From Erythroxylum novogranatense (Eukaryota > Streptophyta > Magnoliopsida > Malpighiales > Erythroxylaceae): 64,000 nt of DNA. The notes below the pieces were generated by a model. The model was given only the letters and a program-made list of their open reading frames with translations, ran no database searches and was not told the DNA's origin. The position numbers and the translations under genes were made by a program. This document shows, piece after piece, positions 1-12,029 of this stretch. Position 1 is the stretch's first letter, and the number at the start of each line of letters is the position of its first letter. Location: positions 682,001 through 746,000 of the forward strand of contig JAIWQS010000093.1 in NCBI GenBank assembly GCA_029891385.1. The letters are read 5' to 3'.

Positions 1-295
1 TTCTTCTCTTCTTCTCCAAGCACAAGGATTTCAACGTCTAATCCAAGCTCTCCAGGACAGAGGTAGGCTCTAGCAGGCTTTAATCTGTTCTAGCTATTCC
101 CGGGTCAAAGGTGTTTGATCCGGTTAGGTTTTCTGATCTCTGCGTGGATCACCTTTAGAGATAGTCTCTTTTGGCTATTTAGGTTGATGTCTTCATACGG
201 ATACCTGGATCCTGGGGATCGGGAAGGTCCCGGGAACAAAAATTTTTGTTTTCCGCTGCGTGTACATGTGATGTACCACCCGGGATTTTCCAACA
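1..295 (+). repeat. 3' end of the 5' LTR of the first copia element
   Basis: These 295 bases match 7697-7988 with only small indels and end in the same CCAACA, right before the primer binding site. About 1.6 kb of this LTR lies left of the window. Confidence 0.93.
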
Positions 296-296
296 G

Positions 297-308
297 TGGT
301 ATCAGAGC
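297..308 (+). other. Primer binding site, initiator tRNA-Met type
   Basis: TGGTATCAGAGC lies one base after the 5' LTR end. This is the usual plant sequence complementary to the 3' end of initiator tRNA-Met, used to prime minus-strand DNA synthesis. Confidence 0.93.
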
Positions 309-1404
309 GTCTGGTATCCCGTATGAAGCTATAACCTAAGCGAGATCAGAAATTCTAATGGAATGTTCTGTTGATGCATGTCTACTGTGTGAATTTCGTT
401 TTGCTATAGTGATATGCTTTTCGAAATTTTACTGCCCAGGATTGTTCATAACATGTTAGAGAATGTGTCTATGAATTTTCAGAATTTATCGATTTGATTT
501 GATATAGTTTTGCTAATTAATTCCCTAAGGTCACAGATGCTGTTTTGTGAAACGATTCTGGAACAGGCATGAGTATAAAATCGAGAATAAATTCTAGAAA
601 AATGGTTTTTCGGATTTTCCTTCACCTACATGTCTCTAAGATGTTGGTGAATGTCTGTGAGCATGAAAATTGGATTTCAAGGTGATTGGATATTTATTCA
701 CGAATTTATTCTATGCTGTTGGGAATTGCTGTGCTGATGAACACAGATCTTGAATCGGTTTTGTTATTTAGGTTGACTGAATTTTTGATGGCCTAAAATC
801 CTGATAAAATTCTTGTAGCATGTTCTGAACATGTAGTAACCTATGTAATTTTCTCAGAATTTATTGAAATTGTTTCATTGATCATTTCGAGCAAAACGCA
901 GAACTGGACAGTTTTGTGAAAATTGTTGGGACTGTTTTGCTTGACTTGATTGAGTGTGCTTTTTCAATTCCAATGCCTTGCACCATTTTTAATGTGATTA
1001 AAAATGTGTTATCTTGATGTAGTATGATTGCCAAAGTGAATTTCTTGAAGTTGCTTTTCCTAGAATTTTTGGATGCCTAATTGATCACATTAGCGTCTCG
1101 TTAGTATATTTCATTTTCTTGCTTGTTTTGGCCGTCACAATTTTGTGACAAGTGCCGGAGTAGTTTTGAGAGTGTATACACTAGCTAGAGATGCTTAGGA
1201 TGATAATTTGGGTGTTCTTAAATTATTTGGAAATAATGAGTTTTGACTCATTTCAAGCTTTTCATATAGTTTGACTATTTAAGGCTTTCATGGTTCAATG
1301 AATTGTTCATTGATACATCAATTTATCAGATATTACCTTAGGTATGTAGGTATTGTGAATTGGAATTGCACGGATTGAGAAATTAGCCGATTAGATATGA
1401 GGGT

Positions 1405-1652
1405 AGATTCGATCATTAGAACAAGTTCCAATCATCGAAAGGATTCCGATCGATGGAAGATGTTCGATCGTAGAAATCGGATTCCAGTCGACTAGAACAT
1501 GTTCAATCATTGGGCGTCTGATAACCCATTCCAGTCGACTAGAACATGTTCCAGTCGACTGGAACGTGCACAATAGCCTCTAGTCGACTAGAACTAGTTC
1601 CAGTCGACTGGCACATGTACCAGTCGACTAGAACTTGTACCAGTCGACTATA
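1405..1652 (+). repeat. Cluster of AGTCGACT palindromic repeats in the copia leader
   Basis: The word CCAGTCGACT is repeated at least six times, alternating with GAACATGTT, GAACTAGTT or GAACTTGT. The unit is about 20-21 bp. Both GTCGAC and GAACATGTTC are self-complementary, so the tract is rich in nested dyads. Copies near the left edge are more degenerate. Related GATAAGTCGACTT words occur at the start of the 3' LTR (6078-6140). Confidence 0.85.
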
Positions 1653-1861
1653 ACAACTTGCATGGGTGGGATGATGGATGATTTTAGGTATAGATTCAAT
1701 ATGATTGATCAAATACCCTAAATCATACCATATAATCATGATGATTATAATCCTACGGCTTGGAGAAGTTGAAGAAGAGACCTCAAATCCCTCCTCGGAA
1801 TATGAAAACTAACGCCTTCCATTAATATGGTAAGAACCAGAGTTCTTATAGGGATGGGTTG

Positions 1862-2244
1862 TTGGGTAAACCCAAGCTCACTCTATACGGATATGTTCGA
1901 ACCATGAAAATATGATTTTCTGATTAATGGGTTGGTTTTCACTGGAAGCGTTGGTTTGTTGAGTAAACTCAAGGTCAACGTGGACAGAGGCGAAATTGGG
2001 TAGCATACATCAGATGTATGCGCATCAAAGAAGTTGATACCAATGAAGTGCACACATCAACAAGTTGATAGCACTGATCGATAGTTGTGTCTAAGATGTA
2101 ATTGGTATATTTGATACCTCCCGAGACATAAGGTGGCTTGTTGGGTAAACCCAAGGTCATTCTCAATGTCGGTTATCGATGATGCAATTGGTATGACCGA
2201 TACCTACCGATTGACCTAAGTTGTGGCTTGTTGGGTAAACCCAA
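1862..2244 (+). repeat. Four palindromes TTGRGTAAACYCAA, about 90-bp period
   Basis: Copies lie at 1862-1875, 1959-1972, 2141-2154 and 2231-2244. Spacing is 97, 182 and 90 bp, fitting a repeat of about 91 bp with one missing or eroded copy. Three read TTGGGTAAACCCAA. The second reads TTGAGTAAACTCAA, with both arms changed so that pairing is kept. Confidence 0.85.
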
Positions 2245-2689
2245 GGTCATTCTTAGCAATGTCGGATATCGACCCACTAGGACATTGTGTCACTTTGTTT
2301 CTCTGGATTCGTAAAGAGGGTTATGGATTCTAAGAAACTAGTGGGAGCCATATGCATGTCATGCAAGTCCTTATGATCATGCAGCATATCTATTCTATCA
2401 TTCCTTCTCTATCGCTAGGTTGATTGTGAAGTCTTCAAGTGTGATTTTCGCTCTCCATTTTGGACCAAATTTTCTTGATTGGCTAAGGAATCGAGAATTG
2501 TTCTTAGATCCGAGGCGGGATCGCCCTAGATGTTCCACTTCCGCCAGACTTGTCGATGCTTCGATGGGGATCGAAAGCATATAAATAGCATCTCGAAGGA
2601 TAGTGACATGGTCGCTTACTTGATGTCACTAGAGGCTGCGAGAGAAAGACGAGCCCATGGATGCTCACTCTATAGTATTTCATCTTAGG

Positions 2690-3136
2690 GAGCATTTTGA
2701 TGAGTAAGCTCGATGCGAAGGTTCAAGACCTCGAGGCTTCTCTTCACCACAAAGATGGCTCGGGGACATCTGGCTGCGCAAGACGCTCGAAGATGAATGG
2801 CTATATTGAGAGATTGGATGTCTTAGGATTTGTAATGGATTATGAGTTAAGTATAGACTTAATTCTAATTGGATTGTCTGACGGTTATTCACGTTCGTGA
2901 TATACTATCAGATGAACCAAATGTCCACAACAATTCCTGAGTTGATCAATCTGCTCATGACAGCTCAGCAGGCTATCAAGAATCGTAGCAAGCAAATGCT
3001 AATGGTGGTTGCTTTTTCTTCTGGTTCAAGAAGAAAACCAAAGGGAAGTGCCAACAAGAAGAAGACCAAAGAAACTGCCCCAAAAGGATTTTGCTTTCAT
3101 TGTGGCAAGACTGGCCACTGGAGGCGAAACTGTTAA
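2690..3136 (+). pseudogene. gag: Ty1/copia gag remnant with zinc knuckle
   Basis: Gag is the capsid/nucleocapsid protein that packages element RNA. Two overlapping frames are needed to read it: 2697-2900, with a capsid-like stretch around GYIERLDVLGF, and 2897-3136, which ends in a CCHC zinc knuckle (CFHCGKTGHWRRNC, about 3092-3133) after a lysine-rich run. A frameshift lies near 2895, and a stop follows the knuckle at 3134-3136. The N-terminal part upstream is too eroded to place a start. The knuckle is typical of copia gag, so the family call is firm; function is certainly lost. Confidence 0.85.
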
Positions 3137-3189
3137 ATCTATCTGGAGTCCTTGAAGCAGTAAAAGGCATCAGATGCCTCTACTCCTTC

Positions 3190-3540
3190 AATTATGTTAG
3201 TCATTGAGGTTAATACTATTCCTGATCAAAACATATCGGTATTTGATACCGGATGTGGCTCATACATATGAAATGATGTGCAGGGCCTCAGGGACAGTAG
3301 AAAGCTCATAAATGGAGAACTAGACTTTCGTGCAGGTAATGGAGCAAGAGTTGCTACATTAGCCGTAGGCACTTATGTCTTGTTACTCCCTACTGGGCTT
3401 GTACTCAAATTGGATGATTGACATTTTGTACCTGTTTTAAACAAAGAACATATTGTATGTTTTATGTTTAATTAGAGCGATTTCCATTTGACTTTTAGTA
3501 GCAATGGTTGTTATATTAGTTGTAATGGAATGCTCTATGA
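3190..3540 (+). pseudogene. Ty1/copia protease and pre-integrase remnant
   Basis: The aspartic protease would cleave the Gag-Pol polyprotein. The frame shows VFDTGCGSYI near 3239-3268, where copia proteases have the active D-[TS]-G, followed by a beta-strand region ending LKLDD and FVPVLNKEHIV (about 3400-3460). In-frame stops interrupt it, for example at about 3268 and 3418. The TGA after LKLDD sits where the family usually has a cysteine or similar codon. No working enzyme can be made. Confidence 0.72.
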
Positions 3541-3699
3541 TAATCTGGTACATTATGCAATAGAATTGACATATGAGATATGTCATATCCAATTATGAAT
3601 GTCAATGACGCTGGAAAGACATAATCGAGATAATTTAAAATAAACTTACTTATGGCATTGTTTGCCATATAAATGAGACACGCATAGCTAAGCTCCATA

Positions 3700-4260
3700 A
3701 GTGGAAGTTTAGGGTCATTTGATTATGAATCATATGACACATGCGAATCTTGTTTATTAGGCAAGATGACTAAGTTATCCTTTAAAGGAAAGGGTGAACG
3801 AATTTAATGGAATATTAGACCTAATACATTTGGATGTATGTGGTCCGATGTCCATCCATGCAGAAGTGGTTGTTTTTACTTCATTACTTTTATCGGTGAT
3901 TATTCACGATATAGGTATTTGTGTCGATGAGATACAAATCAAGCATTGAATAGTTCAAATAATTCGTAAATGAAGTAGAAAACTAACTTGGTAAAAGTAT
4001 GAATACATTACGATCGATCGTGGTGGAAAATGCTTGACCACCAGTTTTGGATTATCTCGTAGATAATGAGATTTTATCTCAAGACACTCCACCTTACACG
4101 CAAAGACAATGATGTGGCTGAAAGGAGAAATCGAACCTTATTAGACATGGTGCGATTAATGATAGGTTTTACATGTGTTTTGGGAATATCGCTTTCAGAC
4201 AATTTGCTTACTTGCTAAGCAGAGTTCCATAAGACGATTGTGGTTACTCCATATGGAGAT
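3700..4260 (+). pseudogene. Ty1/copia integrase core remnant
   Basis: Fragments in changing frames read HMTHANLV, then LDVCGPMS and FITFIGDYSRY (about 3820-3915). This matches the region around the first catalytic Asp of the copia integrase core. Later pieces such as DRSWWKMLD (about 4010) sit near the second-Asp segment. Several stops and indels break it. Confidence 0.7.
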
Positions 4261-4829
4261 ATGGACTAACCGAAAGCCCTATCTTTCTCGGCTGAAAGTT
4301 TAGGGATTGTCTTGCTTACGTGAAGCGGACATAGTCGATACATTTGATGTAAAAGGCGACAAGTGTTTGTTCGTGGAGTATCAATTTACCTTGCTTAGGA
4401 ACAAAAGTTGTTTGTTTCAAGCATGCTGTTTTCTTAAAGAAAAGTTTCTTTTCTGAGAGGGCGGTGGGAGCAAAGTTGAACTTGGAGAAGTTCAAGATGC
4501 TCGAACAAACATAGATCAACTGCTGAACACGAAGCGCCTCTCATATAGATGAGGTAGCAGTTCAACCTTCTACTACACACAATTTACGTAGGTTAAGATA
4601 CGATCGCATTCCCGAGAAATATGAATTTCTCATAAGTGAGCAGAATGCCGTATTGCTCATATGAGATGATCTACCACCTATGAACAGTTCGAAAAGTTCG
4701 TGAGTGCGGAATATGGCTTTGTGCCATGACATCTGAAATGGATTCCATGTATAAAACCAAGTATGGACTTTGGTTGTTACACTGGAGGATAAAACCCACG
4801 TATAAAAGGGTTTTCGTAAGAAAACCAAC

Positions 4830-5500
4830 ATGGATGGTAATTTGATTACCTATAAAGCAATGCTTCGTTAAAGGATTTTGTCACGCAGACAAAGAGTTGA
4901 CTATGACAAAACCAAATTTCATAGCAAATGCTTAAATCCATTAGGATACTCTAGCCATTGCCACTCATTATGATTATGAGATATGGCAAATGGATGTGAA
5001 GACGACTTTCTGAAGAAATTCACCCGCAGGATGTGTATGACACAACCCGAGGGCTTCACTTCCATCGATGGCGGAAAGGTATGCAAGCTTCAAATCCATG
5101 TTTGGATTGAAGCAAGCATCCAGAGTTGGATTATCCGTTTGATGAGTTAATCAAAGAGTTTGATTTCTCACAAAACCGGATGGTCATTGTGTATAAAAAG
5201 GTTAATGGGACCGCAATCGATTCCTTGTATTGTATGTAGATGACGTCTTATTCGGGAAACGATGTCTCTATGCCGCAATCGCTAAAATTTGGTTGTCCAA
5301 TCAATTTGCGATGAAAGACCTTAGTGAAACAACTTATATCCTAGGGATATAGATTTATAGAGATAAATCAAAAGGTTGCTTGGTCTTTCACAATCATTAC
5401 ATAGATGCGATGCTAAAGAGGTTTAGCATGGAACAATACTATGTGACGAGGTCCGATGTATCGTATGCTCTAAGTGTTACGAGCGATACCAATCGGATCT
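4830..5500 (+). pseudogene. Ty1/copia reverse transcriptase remnant
   Basis: Recognisable pieces are DYDKTKF (about 4897), a block close to EIWQMDVKTAFL written here as DMANGCEDDF after a frameshift (about 4978-5015), TQPEGFTSIDGGKVCKL (about 5040-5088), and a YVDD-loop region read as VCR-stop-RLI (about 5230-5250). Frameshifts and stops are frequent. The order and spacing match copia reverse transcriptase. Confidence 0.75.
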
Positions 5501-5509
5501 CGTGAGGGT

Positions 5510-5990
5510 CACTGGGTGGTGTCAAGAATATCCTCAAGTACTTGAAGCACTAAGGATGTTTTCTTGATCTATGGAGATGGAAATCTCCAATGAGCGGGCA
5601 TTCGATGCCGATCTAATCGATAAGGATGATTCTAAATCATGATCGGTTATATACATTCACACCTTGAATAGCGTGGCGGTCGCTAGAAAGAGTTCCAAAT
5701 AAGAGAGGACCGCTGATTCATCAACCGAGGCAAAGTACATCGCCGCATGAGATGCGCAGAGGAAGCGGTTTGGATCGAAGTTCATTCTTGAACTTGATCC
5801 GTCCCCTAGTCGTGATGGGCCCATAGGATTGTATTGTGATACAATGGGGCTAGTGCGTGAACAAAGGAACCAAGGTCTTAATAACGATCCGAACTCGATT
5901 ACCGATTCGGGAGATCATTAGTCGAGATGATATCCCGATAGAGAGAATTCTACTGAGCAAAGTGTTCATTGTTCGTTGACAAAGCCATTG
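5510..5990 (+). pseudogene. Ty1/copia RNase H remnant
   Basis: A broken frame reads KNILKYLKH (about 5527), SSTEAKYIAA (about 5715-5745), then EAVWI and KFILELD (about 5763-5798). This is the C-terminal RNase H block of copia Pol. It ends shortly before the polypurine tract. Confidence 0.75.
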
Positions 5991-6058
5991 TCACGGGAGA
6001 ATTGTGATTCTCATGGACTCGCTTATGGTATTAGATACTAAGGCGATTGGCTTTAGGT

Positions 6059-6071
6059 CAAGTGGGAGATT
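6059..6071 (+). other. Polypurine tract before the 3' LTR
   Basis: CAAGTGGGAGAT lies directly before TGTAAGTGAT, the first bases of the LTR. AAGTGGGAGAT-type tracts are the usual plus-strand primer in plant copia elements. Confidence 0.85.
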
Positions 6072-7988
6072 TGTAAGTGATAAGTCGACTTACACTTGTT
6101 GGCATCGATAAGTCAACTTGTTCATTGGATAAATCGACTTGTTCAAGGTCGGTCTTGTTTATTTCGTGCCCTAAAGGCAATCCCTTTAGCCGCGTTTTAT
6201 TCAAAGTCGTGTGCGCGACTTTATGAATAAATAAAGAAAGGCATTATTCATTAATTTGATATTCATAAACATTGTTTATGAATTGATTGGATCTTTAATC
6301 AAATTAATGAAGTCCATGATATATGACATAGCATGAAGGAAATTATGATGTGATCATACTACTGAGATTCCTATCATGTGCAATTATGTCAGTATCTAAA
6401 TTCTCCCTAGTCATAGGATTAATGAGACTGGACATCATTAATCCGGATAGACTAACACATGTCATATTCCTTGATTGGATCAGCGGTGGATCTCGAAGCG
6501 TAAATATGAGATGTTTAGAATTGACATGTGGATGCTTACTAGCGATAGTAAGTTCATTGGATGACCGCCATGAGATCATCACATGGAAATCTTATCTGAT
6601 GTCGGTGATAATCTCATCATAGCAATGGTGCAAGTATCCTTAGACTTGAGGTACTCAAGGATATCTTGGATCTTGATCACATGCTTTGACTCCATTCCTT
6701 GTTGCCTTCGGAGGTAACTCGTAGGGTGGTGCTTGGAGTGCGTACTTGAGGTATTGAAGATAATTGAGTAGCCAATAAAGGATTCACCACTTCGGATTAG
6801 CGGAAGAGATACCGTGGCCTCTTGTCGGGATCATTACTAAGGTCGGCAAGCATGTATGTCATGAAGAGTGTCTTCATTGACATATTAAGTAATGAGTCCG
6901 AGGATGAGCGATATCACTTGGGCTAGACTTCGGTCTAGTGAGAGTTGACACTTTGACCATACTCATAACCAAGTGGGGTATAGGATGGTGAAAGGACGAA
7001 TTGCGATGAGAATTACATGGAAGGTTCGTGATCGGTTCCGATGAATACATCAAACCGATTACTTTCCGGTCAATTGGGGTCGTGATGTGTTGCTAGATAC
7101 CGCTCATGACTTGCTTAGATTAATTGTTAATCTAAGTGGCCAATATAACCGGAGCCTAAAGGGTCACACGATAAGAGTGTTTCGAGAATCATAAAATAGT
7201 AATTGGACGAGTTCCAATTATGGAGAGCATTAGGATTAAATGGATCCCGATAGGATTGGGATATGTCCCGATGAGATCGTGACATCAATATTGCTAAGAA
7301 AGGTTTAGAGTTGTTTGAAGACGGGGCCCAAGATAGGCGTGGGACCGACCCAGCTTGATGGACCTTAGCAATTATTTATTAATTGATTAATTAATTAATT
7401 AATTAATTAATTAATAAAATATACATGTATAGTGCGTTGGAAATGGGAGAATGGGAGAGGATTAGCTTTTGACATTTCAAAAGCTTACTTTATGTATTAA
7501 ATAATGAATGGTTGAGAACCATTCACGTGTATGGCCTCCTCTCCAAGTAATTAAGTCTTCTTTAAGAGTTAAAAGAAAGACTTGTAGAGGAGACATAGAG
7601 ATGATCGTGGAGCATGGGAAAGGAAGGAGATGAAGCTTAAAGGTTAAGCTTTTCATGAAAATGGTTTTCAAGCCTTCCTTCTTCAAGCATCATCACTTCT
7701 TCTCTTCTTCTCCAAGCACAAGGATTTCAACGTCTAATCCAAGCTCTCCAGGACAGAGGTAGGCTCTAGGAGCTTTAATCTGTTTAGCTATTCCCGGTCA
7801 AAGGTGTTTGATCCGGTAGGTTTTCTCGATCTCTGCGTGGATCACCTTTAGAGATAGTCTCTTTTGGCTATTTAGGTTGATGTCTTCATACGGATACCTG
7901 GATCCTGGGGATCGGGAAGGTCCCGGGAACAAAAATTTTTGTTTTCCGCTGCGTGTACATGTGATGTACCACCCGGGATTTTCCAACA
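6072..7988 (+). repeat. 3' LTR of the first copia element (1917 bp)
   Basis: It starts TGTAAGTGAT after the polypurine tract and ends CCAACA, as does the 5' copy. The first 90 bp carry three variants of GATAAGTCGACTTG. An AATT-rich low-complexity run lies at about 7371-7419, just before an AT-rich stretch (ATAAAATATACATG) that could serve as a promoter. The segment from about 6165 onward resembles the LTR that begins at 63498, marking them as relatives. Confidence 0.92.
7371..7419. repeat. (AATT)n low-complexity tract
   Basis: About 48 bp made mostly of AATT/TTAA units inside the 3' LTR of the copia element. Confidence 0.9.
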
Positions 7989-9650
7989 ATCTTAACCCTA
8001 AATCATCATTCCTACTTCATTTCTAAACTCATTCCAACCCAAAATCATCCACAAACACAACATAATCATTAACCCTAAAAACCAAACATATGTTTTAACT
8101 CATTCTACAACTTCTAACACATAATCCTCTCTTAACTCACATCAAAACATGTTTCATTCATCAAATCAAGAGGAATGATGCTTATACTTACTTGATTTGG
8201 CTTCAAAATCTTCAAAGATCTCCAAACCCTAACTCTCTCTTCTTCTCTTCTTCTTCCATGAATTCTTCTTCTTTCTATTCTCATTCAAAATTTTCTTCTT
8301 CTAATTCATACTCTTAATGAGTGGGCAATGTCCATTTTGCCCTCCAATAGAAGCCTTATAAGTCTTAGACTTAAGTGTCATGCCCAATTTGCCCTTGTAT
8401 GTTCTTATAACTTTAATACTTCAACTTGGAAATTGAAAATCTTAGGGACTGAATTGAAATTCAATTCCTTCAGATAACTTGTAGTCCCATGTCTCTAATT
8501 TATTTAGAAACAAGAATCAACTTAATTGGATCTCTACAGATCAAGATATCATCAAAATACCTAAACATGTTCAGAAAAATGTCCAACTCAAACTCTTTAA
8601 TCAATCCTCTCACTTTGATTCGATCAATCTTTTCAAATTAATCTCAAAATCACCAATTTTCATGGAGAGATAAGATATGTCTTATGAATCCAACGCTTCA
8701 AAAATCGGATTAATCAGATGTCGGACAGAAAAGCTAGAAGCAAAAGAACGGACAAGGGTCGGATCACCCTAAATAGCAACAACAACTTGTAAAAATCTTA
8801 ACTTCCTATTCCATGGTCTAAAAATTTCATACCTTACATCAATTGAAAGATCAAAACACAAGCTAAAACTTTCATGAAGCACTTAAAGGTAATTTCAACC
8901 TCTAACTAGGTCAATTTTTCAATCAAAGTTTCTAGCAGAATTTGTCATCCTAAAACAACATCCAAACTTCCAAATTTCATATCTTCCAAATTCCACGACC
9001 AGAAATAACATATTATGTATCATTGAAAAGCTAGGATAATCTCCTATGGCTTTCATGTAGACCACTTAACTCAATTCAAAACATATCAGTCTATAATTTT
9101 TCCTCAAAACACTACATACAAAAATCCTACACTTATGAGCATTTTCAAAAACAAAATAACATACACTTCAATTTGACTGATCATAAATGTCAATCCCGGT
9201 ATCGAAACATGTCATACTTTAAGGCGATAGAAAGCTTTCAACATAAGCTACAATTTTCATGAAGATCATTTGATCAAAATCTGCCTAGATTAATCCAGAA
9301 AATTCACAAAGATTTCAGACCAAATAGTCAATTTTATGTTACTATTCATCTCAGAAAGTCAAACTTTCATAATTCTCCAAATTCTCACACTTTCATTATT
9401 CGTTTCTTGCTTTTCACTCCCATTTAAAGCCATTCATTCACTATCAATTCCATTTAAACTCAAAACACCATTTTAGTCCATAATTAATCATAAACATCAA
9501 TAACAAAAGCATATTTTACCTATCTTAATCTCATATAACAATTCACATTCTTGAATTGTCTTTTTCTTTGCACATGAATAATTCACCACAAATTCCTTAT
9601 CTAATGTCAATTTATACTTCAAAATTTTAAGAAAAGTTTGGGGTCCAACA
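7989..9650 (-). repeat. Family A LTR fragment, 5' part, minus strand
   Basis: Read on the minus strand it begins at 9650 with TGTTGGACCCCAAACTTTTC and then follows the solo LTR at 19263 for about 1.66 kb, to the point equal to about 21283 there. It breaks at 7989 because the first copia element inserted there. It lacks the hAT MITE of the solo copy: a single ACTCATTC (8027-8034) marks the empty site. Its right edge abuts family B sequence, so it had inserted into a B LTR. Confidence 0.9.
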
Positions 9651-11244
9651 GTGTACATATGTTTAAATTGCTAAGTTATGAATGGGAATTGGATATTATG
9701 AGATCATGTGAGGTTAGAAAAGAGATGATGAGAAATTGAGTTATGATATAGAGTAACCAAGTGTTCTTGAAGTGCAAGCTTATGAATAAGCTAGACATAT
9801 AAAATAGGTAAAAGATTGAAAGGAGCATTTAGATTAATCATGTGCAAATGAAGTCTAAGTCTAAGTTAGATTATAAACCTATGAATTATGAAATGAAAAT
9901 GAGCATATCATGTGTTCTAGAACATATGCCCGGGATTGTCATTGAGCATGTATTATACATGGTCCATTATTACGATTGTGCATAAATGAGCATTTTTACT
10001 TGTGTAATTATTAATGAGTGTACAATGAGTGTCTTGTATAAATAGTTTGTGCAGGTCAAGTGTTTGCATTCAGGCGTTCCTAGAAATTGAAAGCAAATGC
10101 TAATCTGAAGCGTACTGTGAGTAGACCTAGATGATCTCATTCTATTGTTTGTTCTATTTGCCTTTTTTATATTAATTGAATTCTGAATGTGTTTGATTAT
10201 GTTGAGTTCCGGACAGGAGGTCCGATGATTGTGATGGTGATTTGGATATTGAAGTTCTAATTGTATGTGAATGAGATGAACTAAGTGCACGGAAGTGTTT
10301 GTTAAGTAAACTCTGAATGTGATATTGCATACAAGTTAAGTGTGAATTCTTAACTATATGTTGAATGCCAGACTACAGTATGAGGATAAATGACTGTGAC
10401 TGAAAAAGAGCATGCAATATAAGTGATGCATTCTATTACATGAATGCATGCAAGATAAAGGAAGTTATGACCGGAGTCGCCAGGATAAAGAGCTTAAAGC
10501 TCGGAATGTGATTAGAGCCTCGGGCTCGAGTGTAACTGTACCCGATATCCACTAAGGGATATGGGACATTATACGACAAAGCTCGACATCTATGAAGGGA
10601 TGAGCTGGTAAAAAAGCACTCGGTCATAAAGATAATAATAAATGAAAGTGAGTCTCATGTGCATTGCATATGCATAATATGAATGATTAAGTGTAATGAA
10701 TAAGAAATGTTAAAGTGAATGTGAAATGTGAGATGTATGTGTTATGTGAATTATGATTTATGTGATTGGGTGAGCCATCAATGATGGTCTCTCATTGAGT
10801 TCGCAAAACTCACCCAAAATTTGCAACTATTTTTCAGGGTAAGAAGAATACCTCATTAGGCCAACGGGAGTATACTTACAGCATTCAAGTGAAGGATAGA
10901 AGTCGGGATCAGTTTGCGTCTGCATTTGTGTTTTTCAAATTTTGTATTGAATTATATATTCTGCATCATTTTGTATAAAATTGTATTTTGAAATGACACA
11001 AGTGTTTTATAATTGTGAAAGGGCCCGAATGGTTATTGAAAATTGTGTTAAGTGGAAATGTTTATGAATGAATGTGGGCACAATTTGAGTTTCGATTTCT
11101 GCATTTTGTGCTATCGATTTTCAAAAAAGAAATTATGTGGACTTTTGAAAGATTGAGCATTTTAGCACACCACCCTCACGGAGCATGGATTCGGATATCA
11201 CTATCGATATTGGGTTTGGGTCATCGCGGGAGTGGGGTGCTACA
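9651..11244 (+). repeat. Family B LTR fragment, 3' part
   Basis: It matches the solo LTR at 35839-39847 from about 37965 to its end, including the segment GAGTAACCAAGTGTTCTTGA and the final GGGAGTGGGGTG plus CTACA. It ends at 11244. The 5' part is missing from the window because of the nested family A insertion at its left edge. The two copies differ most in the zone just before the conserved hairpin (10766-10817), where the solo copy has tandem repeats. Confidence 0.9.
10766..10817 (+). other. Predicted RNA branched stem in family B LTR
   Basis: TTGGGTGAG (10766-10774) can pair with CTCACCCAA (10809-10817). Inside the loop CCATC/GATGG and TGAGTT...AACTCA form two smaller stems. The related LTR at 62902-62954 keeps the fold with a different closing pair set. 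Confidence 0.6.
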
Positions 11245-11527
11245 AACAGAATATATGTTAATTTTTATTTATCGAAAATAATGTGGCACATAAACTTATG
11301 AAGTAATAGATGCTCAGCACTTAAAATGGCATTATTATACACATTTTGTCATCAAAATTATCTAATTCCATTAATTGTTTCCAATACCTCTTAACACAAA
11401 AATTGTCATGTTTTTCAATTATGTTCAACCTAGGAAATCCACTAATCTCTATCATAACATCATAATTCAAATTATATGATCGACTCTTCAATCAAAACTA
11501 AAATTTAGTCAAATCTCATGGCTTAAA
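11245..11527. other. AT-rich stretch, nothing recognised
   Basis: About 280 bp between the family B LTR end and the Athila ORF1 on the minus strand. It is probably the interior of the Athila-type element downstream of ORF1, but no protein similarity can be read. Confidence 0.4.
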
Positions 11528-12025
11528 TTATAAGGTAGTATAAAATTCAAAGGTTAATTCCTTATACATAATATAACTAAAATTAATAAATTTGTCCCAC
11601 TGAATTTTATTACTCAAAGTCTCAACCTTATCTGTCAACCCTATATTTTCTAAAATGTCAACATCAAAATATCTAGGTGTAATATCAACTCTAAAGCGAA
11701 GGGTTTGGAATCGAATAACTTCATCTTCCAAATACATCAAAAAAGGTTCTCCAAAGTTCGTAGCTCTATCACGTGCACCTCTCCTTGACATTTATGCTTT
11801 TCCCTTTGGTTGTGAGCATTTAGCTGTTTGTTTGATACTTGATACCATAACTAAACATATACCTACAAAATAAATGAAAAAATCAAAAAATTCACAAGAA
11901 ACACCCAAAAAATGTGAAGAAAAAATTTTAACCAAATCTTGTAAAAACCTCCCTACATATGTGAGATTTGTAAGGAAATTACTAGATATGTGTAAGACGA
12001 ATGTGTATCTAGTTGAAAGCTGCAA
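11528..12025 (-). pseudogene. Athila-type ORF1 (gag-like) remnant
   Basis: Read on the minus strand, 11791-11528 encodes about 87 residues starting MSRRGARDRATNF, with a region around FRVDITPRYFDVDIL and WDKFINFSYIMYKELTFEF. This resembles the conserved N-terminal region of Arabidopsis Athila ORF1 proteins. A short upstream piece (MVSSIKQTAKCS...) is in the same frame but separated by a TAA just before MSRR, so the original start was probably near 11845. The frame stops at 11528, far short of a full Athila gag. Similarity is judged by eye from the pattern of the family. Confidence 0.7.
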
Positions 12026-12029
12026 TAAA

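Larger units (their letters stand above)
309..2640 (+). other. Long untranslated leader of the first copia element
   Basis: About 2.3 kb separates the primer site from the first recognisable gag sequence, with no credible coding frame. It has two repeat zones: a cluster of AGTCGACT-type palindromes (1405-1652), and four copies of a TTGGGTAAACCCAA palindrome spaced by about 90 bp or twice that (1862-2244). Such leaders may carry packaging or promoter signals, but that role is only inferred. Confidence 0.6.
1..7988 (+). mobile_element. Ty1/copia LTR retrotransposon, degenerate, 5' end off window
   Basis: The sequence at 1-295 recurs almost base for base at about 7697-7988, so these are the ends of two LTRs. 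Between them lie a tRNA-Met-type primer site (297-308), a long leader, remains of gag, protease, integrase, reverse transcriptase and RNase H in the Ty1/copia order, and a polypurine tract (about 6059-6071). The 3' LTR runs 6072-7988 (TG...CA). The coding part has many stops and frameshifts, so this copy cannot act alone. The 5-bp sequence after it, ATCTT (7989-7993), should be one half of the target duplication; the other half lies left of the window. It is inserted in a minus-strand family A LTR. Confidence 0.93.

Noticed and set aside
7990..8090. Several CCCTAAA words, telomere-like
   Set aside because: They are scattered singly among other text and belong to the family A LTR. No tandem array.
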